From positions 213,412,894-213,476,893 of the forward strand of contig RSEF01000001.1 in assembly GCA_003993805.1 (NCBI GenBank): DNA of 64,000 nt, given 5' to 3'. The DNA comes from Himantopus leucocephalus. Taxonomy: Eukaryota; Chordata; Aves; Charadriiformes; Recurvirostridae. This document shows positions 25,603 to 38,800 of the stretch, in pieces. Made by a program: the position numbers and the translations under genes. The notes beneath the pieces are model-generated. The model did no database searches. It saw nothing but the letters and a program-made list of their open reading frames with translations, and was not told where the DNA came from. Each line of letters begins with the position of its first letter. Position 1 is the first letter of the stretch.

Positions 25603-25915
25603 TTGAGATGCTGCCTTACAATGACCAAAGAATTTGTGNAGCCTATTGAGATGCTGCCTTACAACGACTAAAGAATTTGTGTACTCAGTCTTCAGACAAA
25701 TGTTTTAATTCGTCTTAATTGCCACAGGAAACTGAGACCAAGGCTCAGATACTAATCTGGAGTTCTGAAGCTGTCAATACNTGAGATGCTGCCTTACAAT
25801 GACCAAAGAATTTGTGTACTCAGTCTTCAGACAAATGTTTTAATTCATTTTAATTGCCACAGGAAACTGACACCAAGGCTCAGATACTAATCTGGAGTTC
25901 TGAAGCTGTCAATAC
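25603..25915 (+). repeat. Triplicated block across two single N
   Basis: A block beginning TGAGATGCTGCCTTACAA appears partially at about 25604-25638, in full at 25647-25780 and again in full at 25782-25915. Single N lie at 25639 and 25781. The two full copies are 134 bp each and differ at only a few positions. Placement of N exactly at the junctions points to assembly duplication, perhaps of two haplotypes. Confidence 0.85.
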
Positions 25916-27910
25916 TATAATTTTGTCACTATTACTTTTATCTTAATTGGCTTTAGTGTATAAATATATAATTGATATATTATGTATATATTTAAACAGT
26001 ATATATTGGTATTAATTTAAGAGAAAAAGTGTTCTAAATTGGTGGTGAGGACAGTTGCTGGTCAAAAAGAGATATCAGTGTAATCCATGTTTTTTTCCTT
26101 CTGAACTGCAACATGTTCCCCATCATGACCTTGACCAACAGCTTTGACAAGCCGCTAGGAAGGGATTGCAGCACAGAGGTGGTGGGCTGAGAGACGAAGA
26201 AGGTGGAATCTCCCTTACAGCTCCAAAGGGACTCAGCAGCAATATTACTAAATACAAAATTCAAGGTGACCAAATGTGTTTTTTCATTAAAAATCAATGC
26301 TTGCCATGGAAAGCAAATACAAATGTTTTGTTTTCCTAAGTATTAAAGGTTCTGTCAAAAAGAAATCGTTTAGGAGAAAAATTAGTTACACAGTTGCAGG
26401 GCTTCTGTGGTAATCTGAAATCTCCAACAGGTGTGTGTTGTTCCTAGCAGGTGTAGTATTAATTAAGTTAATTTGAATAGAAGATTTGGTGCTGGGGAAT
26501 TGTTTGTGAGGGAGGGTTGGTTGTACGCGATTCTGAACTTGAAGTGTTGTAAATGCGAGCAGACTCAGTCTAATTTAGTTCTGCTGCTTCTAATGCTTTA
26601 TCAGTTGGCGATGTGTCTGCCCAGTTGTTACAGGCTTTGCTAATTAGGTTGCAAGACATGCCAGGTCAGGTACATGCTGGAGTGAATCTATAACTTCTGA
26701 AGTAGAGCTGAATTATATCTGATTGGTTCAGAAAGTGAACCACGGGATGACGGAGTTCACTTATCATTGCCTAGAATGAATCAGGCAGACATTGTGTGAG
26801 TGTCTTGTGTAAAAAGGAAGAACAAAAAAAACATTGTAAAATATGAAAATGAGCAGAGGCCTGTGTCAGTAAATTTAGGAGCTCCTTCTCTGACTGCCTC
26901 AAATATTTGAACAAGAGGGCATACAGTGAAATCAAAATTAGGAACAGTCAAAGCTGATAAAATACAAAATTATCTACAATTATAATTATCTACAAAATGT
27001 ACAATTAGCCTGAAGAACTCATCGCCACAGGAAATTACACATCTTGACTATAGAAGAAGGGGTGTACTAAGGCTGCAATAACATACAGAGTTACTCTAAT
27101 TAATGCTAACAGTGCAGCTAACATAATTAATGTCCCAGGCTACAAGACTAAAGCCAGTCACTAATACAAGGGGAACGTTATCTAATATGAAGGGTATTTT
27201 ATTCTACAACTGCCTTAATTTTTTTTTCCAATGTATCTGCTCCTGATATAGGAGACAAGATATTAAGACAACCTTAGTCTGATTAATAGGGCAGAAACCA
27301 CGTTCATGTAAGAATATCTCTGAAAACAAAGAAAAAACTCACCCAAACTAATTTGGTACTTGATGCTCCCTTGTCCACTTTCAGTTAAATACCAAGAACA
27401 AAAAGATATATATTTTTTTAAGATCAGCCTTCAAAGTTGCAGAACCCTGATTGTCTTTCGAACATTTACTTTGAGCCTTTTGGTCTTTTTCTGTCCTTTT
27501 CTATTTATTTCTGAAACACACAAATACGGTTTATAAAACCACCTTTCACTCTTCTTGATACTGTCATCAAAGGATTTACTGGATAGCAGGTTGGTTTTTT
27601 TTTAATTAGTATTTGTAAGATATTTAGTGAATAAAATGGCAGATCTACTTATTTTTCTACTTTTCAAAGAAGTTATGGAAATACAGTTTAAATATAGACC
27701 TGGATTAGTACAGTTTTCATTTCTACCAGTGTTAATTCCTGTTAAAGTGTATTTGTCTCTGCTAACTTTGTTTTCAAAAGATCTACATGATACGTGTCAT
27801 CAGCCTTAAATTTAAGCATGGAATCAGTACTTACTGAAAACACAGGAATCGGTACTTGCTCAAGGCACAGGCAAGCTGTTATCAACTTGCTGTTATCATG
27901 AGATTTTTGT

Positions 27911-29158
27911 CATAGAATTGCAGAATATTTTAGGTTGGACGGGAAGCTCTGGAGGTCACCTAGTCCAACCTCCTGTCCAAAGCAGGTCTAATTAGAGTAG
28001 GTTGCCAGTGACCATGTCCCATTGAGCTGTAATACCTCCAAGGACTGAGATTTCATGACTTCTTTGTGCAACCTCTTCTAGTATTTGACTATCCTTATGG
28101 AAAAGATATTTCCTAGTATCTCACTGGAATTCCTCATGTTTCTTTGAGCCTTATACTCTCCAGGCTAAGCAAACACAGCTCTCAGCCTCTCCTTGAACGT
28201 TCTGTGCTCCAGCCTCCTGTCCAGCTTGGTGGTGGGGAGTGGAAGCTGCACTTGCTCCAGTATACCAGTGTCTTTCTGGAAAGTTCAAAACTGAGCACAC
28301 TGCTCCAGATGCCCAGGTAATGAATAAAGAGGATCACTTGACTGGATCTGTTAGATAAATCCTTACTAATGTGTCCCAGAAGGCTGTTGGCTTGCTTTGC
28401 TGGCTCACGTTCAACTTGGTATTCACCAGGACCTCCATGTGGATAAGCTCCTCTCAGCCCATTTCTCCAGGCTGTCTAGGTCCCTCTGAGTAGATGTCCT
28501 GTCCTCTGGCATACTGACTACTCTCACCAGTTTGGTGTTATCCCCAAATTTGCTTAGAGTGTCCCAACATCTAGGTCACTAATGAAGTCATTAAACAGTG
28601 ATGGTTCCAGTATCGATCCCCCGGGGGCCCCGCTAGTTGCTCACTGACAGGTGGACTTTGCACTACTGGTCATGACTCTTTGAGCCTGGTGGTCTAGCCA
28701 ATTTTCTCTTAATTTGCTCACTTATCCAGCCTCCACTCACCAATTTAGCCATGAAAGCATGGCGAACTGTTTCAAAGGCCCTGATAAAATCAAGGCATAG
28801 AAAATACACGTTTCTCCCCTTGTCCGTAGCACCAGTGACCTCATCTTAGAAAGGAATGAGGCTGGTCAGGTGTGATTTGCTGTTGGTAAGCCTGTACTGG
28901 CTGCTCCCAATCACCTACCTGTCTTTCATGAGTTTAGAATAACTTCTAAGTGCACCTATTCCATCACCTTCCTAGGGACTGAGGTGAGGCTGATCAGCCT
29001 GTAGTCCCCTGCTACATTTTCTGCAGCCCTCAGAAACCTCCCCTGATTGCCATGACCTTTAAAAGATGATGCAGTATCCCTGCAATGACATCTGCCAGTT
29101 CCTTCAACACTCTTGGATACATCCTATGTGGTTACATGGACTGTGTATGTCTAATTGG
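27911..29158 (-). mobile_element. Long degenerate CR1 LINE copy
   Basis: On the minus strand this runs from the CR1 reverse-transcriptase region to the 3' end. Plus-strand landmarks are CATAGAATTGCAGAATA with AGGTTGGAC at 27911, CACCTAGTCCAACCTCCTG, and the region around CAGTATCGATCCCC (28610). Also seen are TCAAGGCATAGAAAATACACG (about 28790) and GAGGTGAGGCTGATCAGCCTG (about 28981). The order and spacing follow CR1 ORF2. Reading frames are broken throughout, and it is clearly more diverged than the copy at 58157, implying an older subfamily. The element ends shortly before the inverted repeat at 29359. Confidence 0.88.
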
Positions 29159-29298
29159 TTTTTCATTTTCCCTATTCATTCTCTAGTCCATCTATTTTTT
29201 TTTTTAATTATTATTATTTTATGGTATTACCCAGTATTCTAATAATGACATATTAGTCACTAGACTTAAGAAGCCATTTTTGTACATATCTTTTTTAG

Positions 29299-29359
29299 GT
29301 CAAGAGATGTCTTTACAAAGGACTCCAAGACATCATTCAAAATTTGTGTGACCAAAACA
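29299..29359 (+). other. Weak candidate exon (61 bp) next to an inverted repeat
   Basis: The acceptor-like CATATCTTTTTTAG precedes and the donor-like ACA|GTAAGTAAAC follows. Two frames are open (one starts VKRCLYKGLQDIIQN). The donor GT is within the first bases of the inverted-repeat arm beginning at 29359, so the splice-like site may come from the repeat. No homology recognised; short length makes chance likely. Confidence 0.15.
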
Positions 29360-30061
29360 GTAAGTAAACCAACAGTATTTACTTGCCTGGGTATAGTATC
29401 TTCTATTGTCTGCCATCATAAGTTCTCTTGATTGATTTACTGATTAGTACATTCTCATTAGTACCTACTTTTGCGGAAAGCAAATAAGGTCATGAAGCCA
29501 TAGGTAAAAATGCTGAGGCTTTGAAAATAAGATATACGTTATAACACTTTGTAGAGTAACATCCTTAATCACCTCTATCATTTGTGGCGATAAGCCAACA
29601 GAGTTGTTCAAGAATAGTGTTTTAATTTTAAAGACCTCATGTAAGATTTTTATTATCAGTGCCCACAACTGCCAACTTCTCTGGAGCTTACATTTGTAGC
29701 GTATTTGTTGGAGTTCATAGAATAGGCCACTTAACATCCAGTGATCAATGAAGACATTTGGAATTAGCAAACTATCATGACTGTGAAACAAGTACACTTG
29801 TAGTTTGACCTTTCTATACATAACCAGCAATGACTGGGAGAAATAAAGTGGGCATTAAAAAAGAACAACTAAAAGGCAGCAAAAAAAGGCTCTAAATAAA
29901 GCCTCAGCATTTTTACCTATGGCTTCATGACCTTATTTGCTTTCCGCAAAAGTAGGTACTAATGAGAATGTACTAATCAGTAAATCAATCAAGAGAACTG
30001 ATTATGACAGACAATAGAAGATATTATACCCAGGCAAATAAATACTGTTGGTTTACTTACT
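29359..30061. repeat. Long inverted repeat: 164-bp arms, 375-bp spacer
   Basis: The left arm (29359-29522) and the reverse complement of the right arm (29898-30061) are colinear without gaps and differ at 5 positions by my count, about 97% identity. Both outer ends read AGTAAGTAAACCAAC going inwards; both inner ends finish with the complement of AAAGCCTCAGC. No target-site duplication is visible outside the arms, apart from the possibility of a TA inside each outer end. The spacer carries a minus-strand open frame (29830-29465, TTG start) with no recognisable domain. It could be a non-autonomous DNA transposon with long terminal inverted repeats, a local inverted duplication, or an assembly inversion. 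Confidence 0.85.
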
Positions 30062-33000
30062 ATCTTCAGTCCATTTAAAGATAAATAACTGACGCTTGAA
30101 GCAAATTGGGTTGTTTATGCTCAAGACAATGGCTCTACTCTGATTTTACATGAGTGGAGAATTTAGTTACTTTATCTCTAGGGTCTGGTATACCTAAATT
30201 ATTAATTGAAAATCTGGATTTATTCAGTAGCATTGAACAAAGCTTGGAGAACATGTGTGGAAACAGCCTCTGTCACCAGCTATAAAAACCCTAATGTGAG
30301 AAGTCACGAGAAGATCTGTGGTAGGATAAAGAATCAGGTGTTGAATTTCCAGGGGGTGACGCAGCTAAGACAAAATTCAGTCAGAGCAGTCAAAGGAAGA
30401 CAATGTTCCTCTTTCTCACAGTTCTTTCACCAAGAATGATCACCTTGTCTCACAGCCTTATGTAATCAACAGCCAACCCAAAACCCGATGTAGCTTCCTT
30501 TTCCCAGGTCATGCATGAAAAAATGTAATCAGGTGACATCTGACGCGATTGACAGCTCTTAGTGACATTGTCACCTGTGGAGGCTTTTATGTACAAGTTG
30601 GACAACAGCTCAAGTAATCAGTTGTCTGTAACTGCTTAGGAATTGCCTCCCTCTTGAGGCAGGGAGATGGACTTCGCAAGTTTTGAGGGTTCTTTCTTTA
30701 CGCATTTCTTTTTTGCTCTCAGCAATTTTTTTAAACAAAAATTAATGTCTCCAGGATGCTGCACAGACATTCACCAATTATCATTTGACAGTTCTTGATA
30801 AGTTTGATAGCTTAATAGTTCTATGAAAAAAAATGTGTGTGGATTTTAGGATTTCGGGATTTCTTATGGGTGTATTACTTTCTACAGACTAGCGTGTTTT
30901 TTTGAGTGGCATTATGATTTTATTATAACTCATTAGCTGTAGTGCTAGAGCTTTTTTTTCTTAATTATATTAATAATATCATTAATAACAATACTGATAT
31001 AGATAGGTGGAATTTATTTCTGATAAAAATAGCATTACATGCATTCTTCAAACAATCTGTGCCCTTTGGAAGTATTGGGATTATTTGGGACAATTGAAAA
31101 GGTAAAGTTTATCAACTGATTTCATCCAGAACATATATTTGCTGAATTCATGACAAATCAGCTTTACTGGCAGGTGGAAAATTTCACCACAAGCAAAAAT
31201 ACTCACAGAAGCATGATTAAAAACTTAAGAAGATTGTCTAGTAGGGTAATTTTTGAATTCTTTGTTGGCCTCCATCAGACAAAGAGAAAGTTCCTAAATA
31301 CTTCATTGTTGTTTAAATTGGTTTTGAGTATAGTCAATAATTGTTCATCTAAAAGCAGGAATGGAAAAAGAGAAAGGCTGACATAAAGCAGGTGATCTGG
31401 TCTTTGTCATCTGATTGAAGTGTGTGGAAAGTGAAAACATATATTTTCTTCTAGAGTTGTGAGAAAACCCAATAGAAGCAGACTTTAAATGAAACAATTA
31501 AGGGGAAAAGTTGGTTTATGCCGCTGCAATGCTTCAAGAGTAACAATAAAAAGGACCAGTTGAGAGTGGGAAAACACTAAATTTAGTTGAGCCACAACTC
31601 CATGCTTGAATTTGGTCCACAGAGCATTTATTAATTATGACTGATAATTTTACACATATAGAAGTAGCATTAGAGCACAATTATGTGTAAGTAAATGATC
31701 TATTAATTCAATATCCCACTTTCTCTATTTACAGATAATTACCAAAATTATTTATCCTACTGAATGAGAATGAAAATATAAATAATTTGATTAATTTATA
31801 GATTATTTTATTTGGCATGTTAATTTCTGTAAATGCTGTGTCTGTGGAAACAGAGAAAATAAAGGCAAAATAATATGCTTTTAAATTTTATATAAAAATT
31901 GTTAGTTTTGGGGTGATTTTTCTTCTGTGGCAACAACTTAATAACATAGGGCTAACCCTCATGACAGGAATGTTGCTAGCCTCCTGAACAGAGCAAGTTA
32001 GTCTGATGTCTCATGTGTAGACCTGATCTCTCAAATGTAGAGCTCGGAATTTTTTTAACAAATTTTATTATTTTAAAAAAATCATGTCTATGAAATTCAA
32101 AATTTTTAGTTTTATGCTTCAGTTTGTCTTTTTAGTTTGTAAAACTATTTAAAATGCAGTATAAATTACAAAATACTGTAAACACAACTTCATTAGAAAA
32201 TCAGAAAATGTCCAAATGCAATGTTTTGACTTGATTGAGATGTTCCATATAAATTTTCTTTAAAAACAAGGGAATACTATTTTCTAGTTAAGAAGAACTC
32301 CATGAGAAAATTATTTTCCTCTAAGTCTTTTGCTGCTGGTCATCATTTGCAATATTGCATTGGAACACGGGCATTATATGTGATCATGGGTGTGGCATGG
32401 AGAAACTAATTCACAAGTGACATCCAGATCTCTGAAACTTGAGATCGAATTTCACGTTCGAAATTGGTGCAGAAGGGTGAATCAGCAATGTATTTTATTC
32501 CAGATTGATTGCTGTTGCTATGGGAAAGAACTGTATTTTGTACCAATAGGAATTTTTTATGATATGTGATTTTATTTTGTGACACAGTGAACTGAAATAA
32601 TGCAGACTACAGGTCGTAATTTTGTCCGGCACTTGTAATAGGATGGGCCTAATATCTAATTAGCTAGGATAAGAGTGAGCGTATTCAACCACTACAGCAG
32701 GATTGCTTTCCTGTTGGTACGCTTTAGGAAAGTGGAATAGAAACCACTTTTGTGTACTCTTCAATTTTCTTTGAAGTGAAATGGAGTGCTTGGTTACAAG
32801 ATACAAACAAAATACATGTACAGTACATTTAAAATGTTTTTTAAACAACAAAAGAAAAAACAGTGTATATAAACCTAGGAATCTATTTGGGATGTCAAAG
32901 CTAAATTCTGTTTTTCATTGTCAAAGAAAGGTGATACTAATAGCCTGGTAGGTTTTTTTTTAATTCTTTCCACCATGCCCAAATAGCATCCTGAGAGCAG

Positions 33001-33740
33001 TTCATGTGTCATAGCAGGAGCCGTGGAATGGACAAAACATAATCAAAAGAACAATGATGCTTCCTGGCATAGCTGTATATTACCTAAAACAGCACAAAAT
33101 GAGGATTTCAGGCATGGGTGCACAATACACATTCCACCTCAGAGGTTTGTTTGCTACAGTCCAGCTTAAACCAGTACATGTCATCACTGAAGGAAAAAAC
33201 CTCCCCTCTTCATACCTCTTGCTCCTCTTTCCCATTCAGTATACAGCCCATCCTTTTATATCTTTACAATACTCCTGTGAACAATGATACTGGTCATATA
33301 TACTCAAGTCCCGATTCAGCAAAGTGCTTAAGTGTATGAAGACATGATTTATCTTGTTGAGTTTAGTATGACGCTTGAACCATACACCTTTATTTTTCTC
33401 CTGAATCAGTCTTCCCCATGTGAGCGAAGCAGAGGTCCTCAGTAAATTGTTACAAGTCTAATGGGGTAACAACCACATTTACCATAAACTGTGGTTTGCT
33501 ATAACATAGGCTTTTAAAAATAAATACAATTGAAAGTGCTGAAAATTCCAGAGTACTCCTCTCAAAGGTTTGGTCCTGCAACACTGGTTCTGTTTTAACT
33601 AGAGCTGGTGGTGAAGATGTTTAACTGGGTGTCCTCCTAGCTGAGGGCCCCTGAGTCAAGTGTCTTGGGGACCTAATCTAAACCAGCAGTCTTATCTTTG
33701 TAGCTGATGGAGAGAGAGAACTATTGGGCACCTCTATGGG

Positions 33741-33897
33741 AATGGGGACAGGCCAAGGTGAGGCCAGGACATCAGCCCGCAGTGGGGGTCAGCATCAGGC
33801 CCAGAGAGGAGAACGCGGGTCAGACACATCCTCGTGATTGCCAGTCAGGGCCACGGGGATGAGGACAGACCAAGGACAGGCTGGGATATCAGCCTAC
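33741..33897 (+). repeat. Two diverged copies of a ~40-bp GC-rich block
   Basis: The block at 33741-33780 (AATGGGGACAGGCCAAGG...) reappears at about 33856-33897 (GATGAGGACAGACCAAGG...), offset by about 117 bases. Both copies end in the same ATATCAGCC/ACATCAGCC motif. It may be a remnant of an old tandem repeat or part of an unrecognised mobile element. Confidence 0.5.
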
Positions 33898-35773
33898 TCT
33901 AAAAATACTTTATAGCAATATTAATCCTGTAATTTATACTACCGATTAGTTTCTTCTACACAAAATTCAGTTAAAAGTTCTATTAACGATGACAAAAATT
34001 AAGCAATGTCATTTTAGTTTTACAAGTGACAGTTGTGTTCAAAGTTGTGGCAAACTGCAGTGAGGACATTTATTGTCAAGGCCTTGAGGCATTGAGACAC
34101 TTCCTTGGACCTGCCCCATCACCACAAACTTGCCTGATGCTGTGGGCTGGGGCTTCTCCCAGCTGCCACCCTGGCCCACCCCGATCCCTGTCTAGGGATG
34201 GTGGGGTAGGCCGTGGCTGCAAGGCTTTGCCCTGACAGCCCTCAAGGGAAGCCCCCATTTCTCCTGCCCCCAGGGACATGCCAGCACATGTGGTGCCCTG
34301 GCACATATCCTTCTACTTAATGTGAACTTCCTCCATCAGCCTGGGGTGAAGTGGGAGTTTCCCACCTCCATACCTAGGCTCTTGGACCTTTACGAGTGTC
34401 CTATTGACATTCAGCAGAAGATAACTAAAAAGTTTGCTATGGTGGCATCCAGACCAACTTCTTGTACTCGGATTTTGTATCTGAATACAAGAAATTGTTG
34501 GGGGAGACACTCCTTGTGACTGCTTTGAACTGTGAGTGTTGCCATTTATAAAATCGGTGACTTTTTGAGGATCCTTGCCTCTTCTTGGCTACTTTTCTCC
34601 TTGACTACACTGACAAAAGAGCTAACCATTGAAATATTCTTGGCTATGAACTATGCTCTTAGAAAACACATTTGATGTTCATATATGGTCTCTTGGCTGC
34701 ATACACTTACGCCCATCTGCTAGGATGGCATGATGCCGGCGCACACAGTGGCACGCCAGCTTTTTTGGGCAAGGAGCACCAACCACGAATGGTTTTACAT
34801 AAGCAAGCTGCCGAATGCTTCAAGCACCATCTCTTTTGGAAGAATCTTTTCTTTTGTTATAGGATTGCCGCACAGTTGCCATAGGGCTCTTTAAACCATT
34901 GGTAGCTTTGTGTCCCACTACAATACTTGACTGTCGAGGAGGAACAGAAGAGACTGAAGAACACTTGAGACTAGCAAGTATCTTTTGAAATGTTGTCTGA
35001 CTTAGATGCATATGAAACTAATTATTTGAAATAAAATCTATGGATATGTTAAACGGGAGCACTGAATGGTTCTGGTTTTATGTACCATCTTTTAAAGTGA
35101 TGAAAACAGAAATCCCAGCCCTGTGTGGCACAGAAACACTTGCCAGCATGGGGTTCACGGTGTGATCAATTAATCACAAAGCTTCAGTGTTCCCACAACA
35201 ATCAATAACCAAATTAAGTAATTCTGAACACAAAGTTATCTCAATAAAAGTGGAGGGCATATGGGGACAGGAATGACAGGTCAGATCATAAAGAGAGAGG
35301 AAACATAACACAGGATTTGAATTTGAAAAGAAATCAGTGAACTGGGGAAAAATAGCAAGACTTTCCAAGGAGTGCAACTTGGGACAAAATGAGAGGATTT
35401 CTGCAATGATGATCAGTTACTGTAGATGAGAATGTGGTGCTGGGGTGCAAAGAGAAGAAAACAAAATAGAATAATGCAGTTCAGACAAATTATTTTATCA
35501 CTTTAAATGCAAAAAAATAAGCTTGCTGTAAGTTGAAAAAGGGTTCATTTTACAGGTGTTTTCCATGTTTTCTAACTGGGGCATAATTGGATCTCCCCCT
35601 CTGCTTCATAAATGTTTTGTAGTCTCAAGGCATATCTTGTTCTGCACTGGATGAGTGCCCCAAGCCCGAGGCTAGCTGCTGTTCGGGAGTGGTAGAGCTT
35701 TCTTTCTCACTCTTACCAGAAATTTCATCCATGTTAGCATTAGTATATTTATTCCTGAGGAAAAGTTAATGTT

Positions 35774-35800
35774 TTTTGAACAAGAAGCTCTTGTTCAAAA
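35774..35800. repeat. Perfect 12-bp hairpin
   Basis: TTTTGAACAAGA (35774-35785) is the exact reverse complement of TCTTGTTCAAAA (35789-35800), with a 3-base AGC loop. It is a strong cruciform or RNA hairpin candidate. Too short for a miRNA precursor; no flanking pairing was seen. Confidence 0.8.
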
Positions 35801-38800
35801 TCTCTCTTGACAGGGAAAAAATGTAATTGATAAATTTCCCAAAGACAGTTATATTCAGAGTAGTGACACAGCTAGAATCAGAGGAGTGACTGAGTCTTAG
35901 CAATGCAAATTACCTAAGGGTAGTGATGATGTCAATAGAGCCGCTTCAGCTGCCTTTAAAATGCACTGAGGAATTCACCCATTAGGGCTGGTGACATACC
36001 CCTTCCCAGCCTTCGCTGTGGCCTAGACTGTCCTAAACAAAACACTTTTGGTTATTTTCTTTTCATTTGACTCATCTCTGTTTTTCCCTTTTCAAAATGA
36101 TAATCTATTTTTCTTCCTCACCAAATCACTCGCCAGGTTTAGGGATTTCTGATATACTGGAAACTTTTTGCTTAACTTGGGCTCTCAAATCATATTCTTT
36201 CTTTCCCTCTGAAACCCCTCAAAGCCCAGTGGCTTAGTGGTTTGCTCACTCTGCTGGCGTGTGGAAGACTTATCTTCATGTCTTCTGCTTTGCTTACTTA
36301 GACAATTCACAGTAGCATTAGCAAGAAACATCAAGGGACAGCCACTACTGAATGTATTATTTCTTGACAAAGACAGAACTGATGGGAGACACCTGGTTTC
36401 AAATTGTTCCTTCTAACTGGGCACTCACTAGACTTACAGAAATGTAGAGACCTCAAGGGTTACATGGGAATTTCAGTCTTCTAAACTTTGTATTTAAGTA
36501 CATATGACTCAAAATAATTTAGCCATCTAATTCCCAGCAACTACACTGAGGGATGGGTACCACATTAACTTTGTGGATTTGGGACATAAAGCGGTAGTTA
36601 GGTCCCCCTCGTCTTCCTACATCTCCTTGCTTACAGGATCTAACAATATCTAACTCCTACTGGCCACAACAAAGCCAGATAGGATGCAGCTATAGAGGGA
36701 ATAATGATGCCTATTAGAGCTGAGATTGTGTTATAGTTTCTATTCCACAACTTTCTGAAGCTGAAATTGTCAAGGCTTTGTCCAAGAGTGGCCTTATTGC
36801 TGAAAATATACTCAATAATGGTTCAGCAATTTTACGCTATGAGGAGAAAAACTACTTTGCTATTATAAAAATTAGACCTCATAACTTTTTGAAGAGTTAT
36901 GCATCTGAACTATCCCTTAATAAAAGTTGAAGGTTGGCATGGAAACCACCCTCTGAGTAGATGGGCATTCGAATTCCTTTTTCTGGCCTTGCAACTTATG
37001 TAGCAATTTACACTTTTGCAACGCTGAAAGAATCCCACAGGTATCAAAATAATTTTGAGCCTCAACTTGAAGTAAGAGTTAAATATGTTCACTCATTACT
37101 TTTATAAGTATTTTAATTATATTTATTTAATTGACATAACCACAAAATGAGAAGCTGCTTCTATGCATCAAGATGAAGCATCAAACAAAATTTTTCCAAA
37201 TATAATTATTTTATTCACAGGAACTGAGAACAGAATGACTTAACATGGGGAGGAGAAATAAGACGTTAAGTTTTTACTGCTCCCCCAATAGTTACTATAA
37301 AAAATGCATTTTCAATACTGATTGTTGATTTAGCTGGTCACAATCATCCCTTTAATGTGCTCAGTTGCACTTTCAGACTCCAAGACATACAAAAGATGGT
37401 GTTGCTTTTGTACTAAGATGAAATGTGTTAGCCTTCTGCTGACAGACTTGGTATAAATTTACATAATTCCATCAAAGGTGATGGAACTATATTGACTTAA
37501 ACTGGGAAATTGGTTCTATGTGAACAGCCATGCCTTCAGCATGTGCTCATGCCTATTCCAGCACATCACTGTTTTCCCAAAAGCTTACATGTGGCACCCT
37601 TCATGCCTACATTTAGTGTCATTCATAGGAAAAGGCCCACGCATTAGACAAGGCTCTTTGAGAGATGCTCAGAGGTATTTTTGAAATGTGGAAAGATTGT
37701 TGAATGGACAGAATGAGAACAAAGCATTCACAGTAGATTTGCATAGGTGCCTACAGTGCAACTCCTAGAACAAAATAAATAGCAAGAGTAGGGAAGTTGC
37801 ATTGTTGGGAAGATTGAGAATGATCCCAAGAAGCTTCCAAAACTCTCTATGCAGAGCTTTTCTGAAAACTTTAACACTAGATCATTTGAATGTGGAAACT
37901 CCTATAGATATGGAAACAGACTACTTGAAAAGCTGATTTTTATTGTCTCAGGTCAGCAACTCACCAGCTAGATGTTGGTAAGCCTGCTGTCCAATTATTG
38001 TTGTGAGGCATTTGCAATGCTTCAATTTATAATCACTTTAAAGCTGATTGCCAGCGGTTTGCAGAATAGGTCCTGAAATAATGACTAGCTTCTGCTGAGG
38101 CCACTGGTTTCACAATCACCTTTTTGAACAAGAGAGGAAATACAGTAATTGCATGGAATAATCTTTGCTTCCTTTGCAAGGTACGGCAGAGGTGGGTTTA
38201 TGAACACGACTATCTGTAGCATGGGAAAAGTGGATACTGGTATTTCTCCTACAAAACTGTTTGTATATCCATGTTTCAAATGTCTTCAGCATTACTGTGG
38301 ACTGCTGTTCTTTGGCCAGCTGCCTGTTTGCCACGTGTTAGTTCACAGAGAGGCAAAAAGGAAGTGACGGTTTCTGAAGCAAGTGCAATCAGGGACTGAA
38401 AAGCAGGGTCAAAGCTGCCTCTGCCTCCGAATCATTTTAAAGACAGATGGGAGAGGCCCCATTCCTTCAAAAAGCCATTCCATCTGATGATGAAAGAATG
38501 ATTTGGACCGTCACCCAGGGTGCCTTTGGGTGTTTAGATTTATATTTATCCATTCTTCAACTTCATTCTCCTTTTAAGGATGAATGTATGTACTGTACTG
38601 TGCTGAGGAATCCTGGCAATGGGTTCCAGGAGAAAGGGGTGTTTTGAGTGGTAAATTTCCATTTAAACACACTAAACCCCAAATTTTGCATTCCTTCTTT
38701 GACTTGTAAATGCATGAAAAAGCTTTGAAATTTATTTGGAAAAGCACTCACTGATTTTGTATTCCTAACTTGCTGAAAGGTTTGGGGTCCGAGTATTGCA

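Larger units (their letters stand above)
20542..27910. other. AT-rich non-coding stretch, no gene seen
   Basis: About 7 kb without a recognised exon or interspersed repeat. Small open frames resemble nothing known. Three single-N joins (25265, 25639, 25781) lie here with duplicated flanks, and an AT-dinucleotide-rich stretch spans about 25958-26010. Confidence 0.6.

Noticed and set aside
29465..29830. 121-codon minus-strand open frame inside the inverted repeat, considered as a transposase remnant
   Set aside because: It starts at TTG, ends inside the left arm, and shows no catalytic motif of a known transposase. Kept only as part of the repeat description.
34322..35040. Possible processed pseudogene ending at AATAAA (near 35030)
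   Set aside because: No poly-A tail follows, the small open frames match no protein I recognise, and no target-site duplication is apparent.
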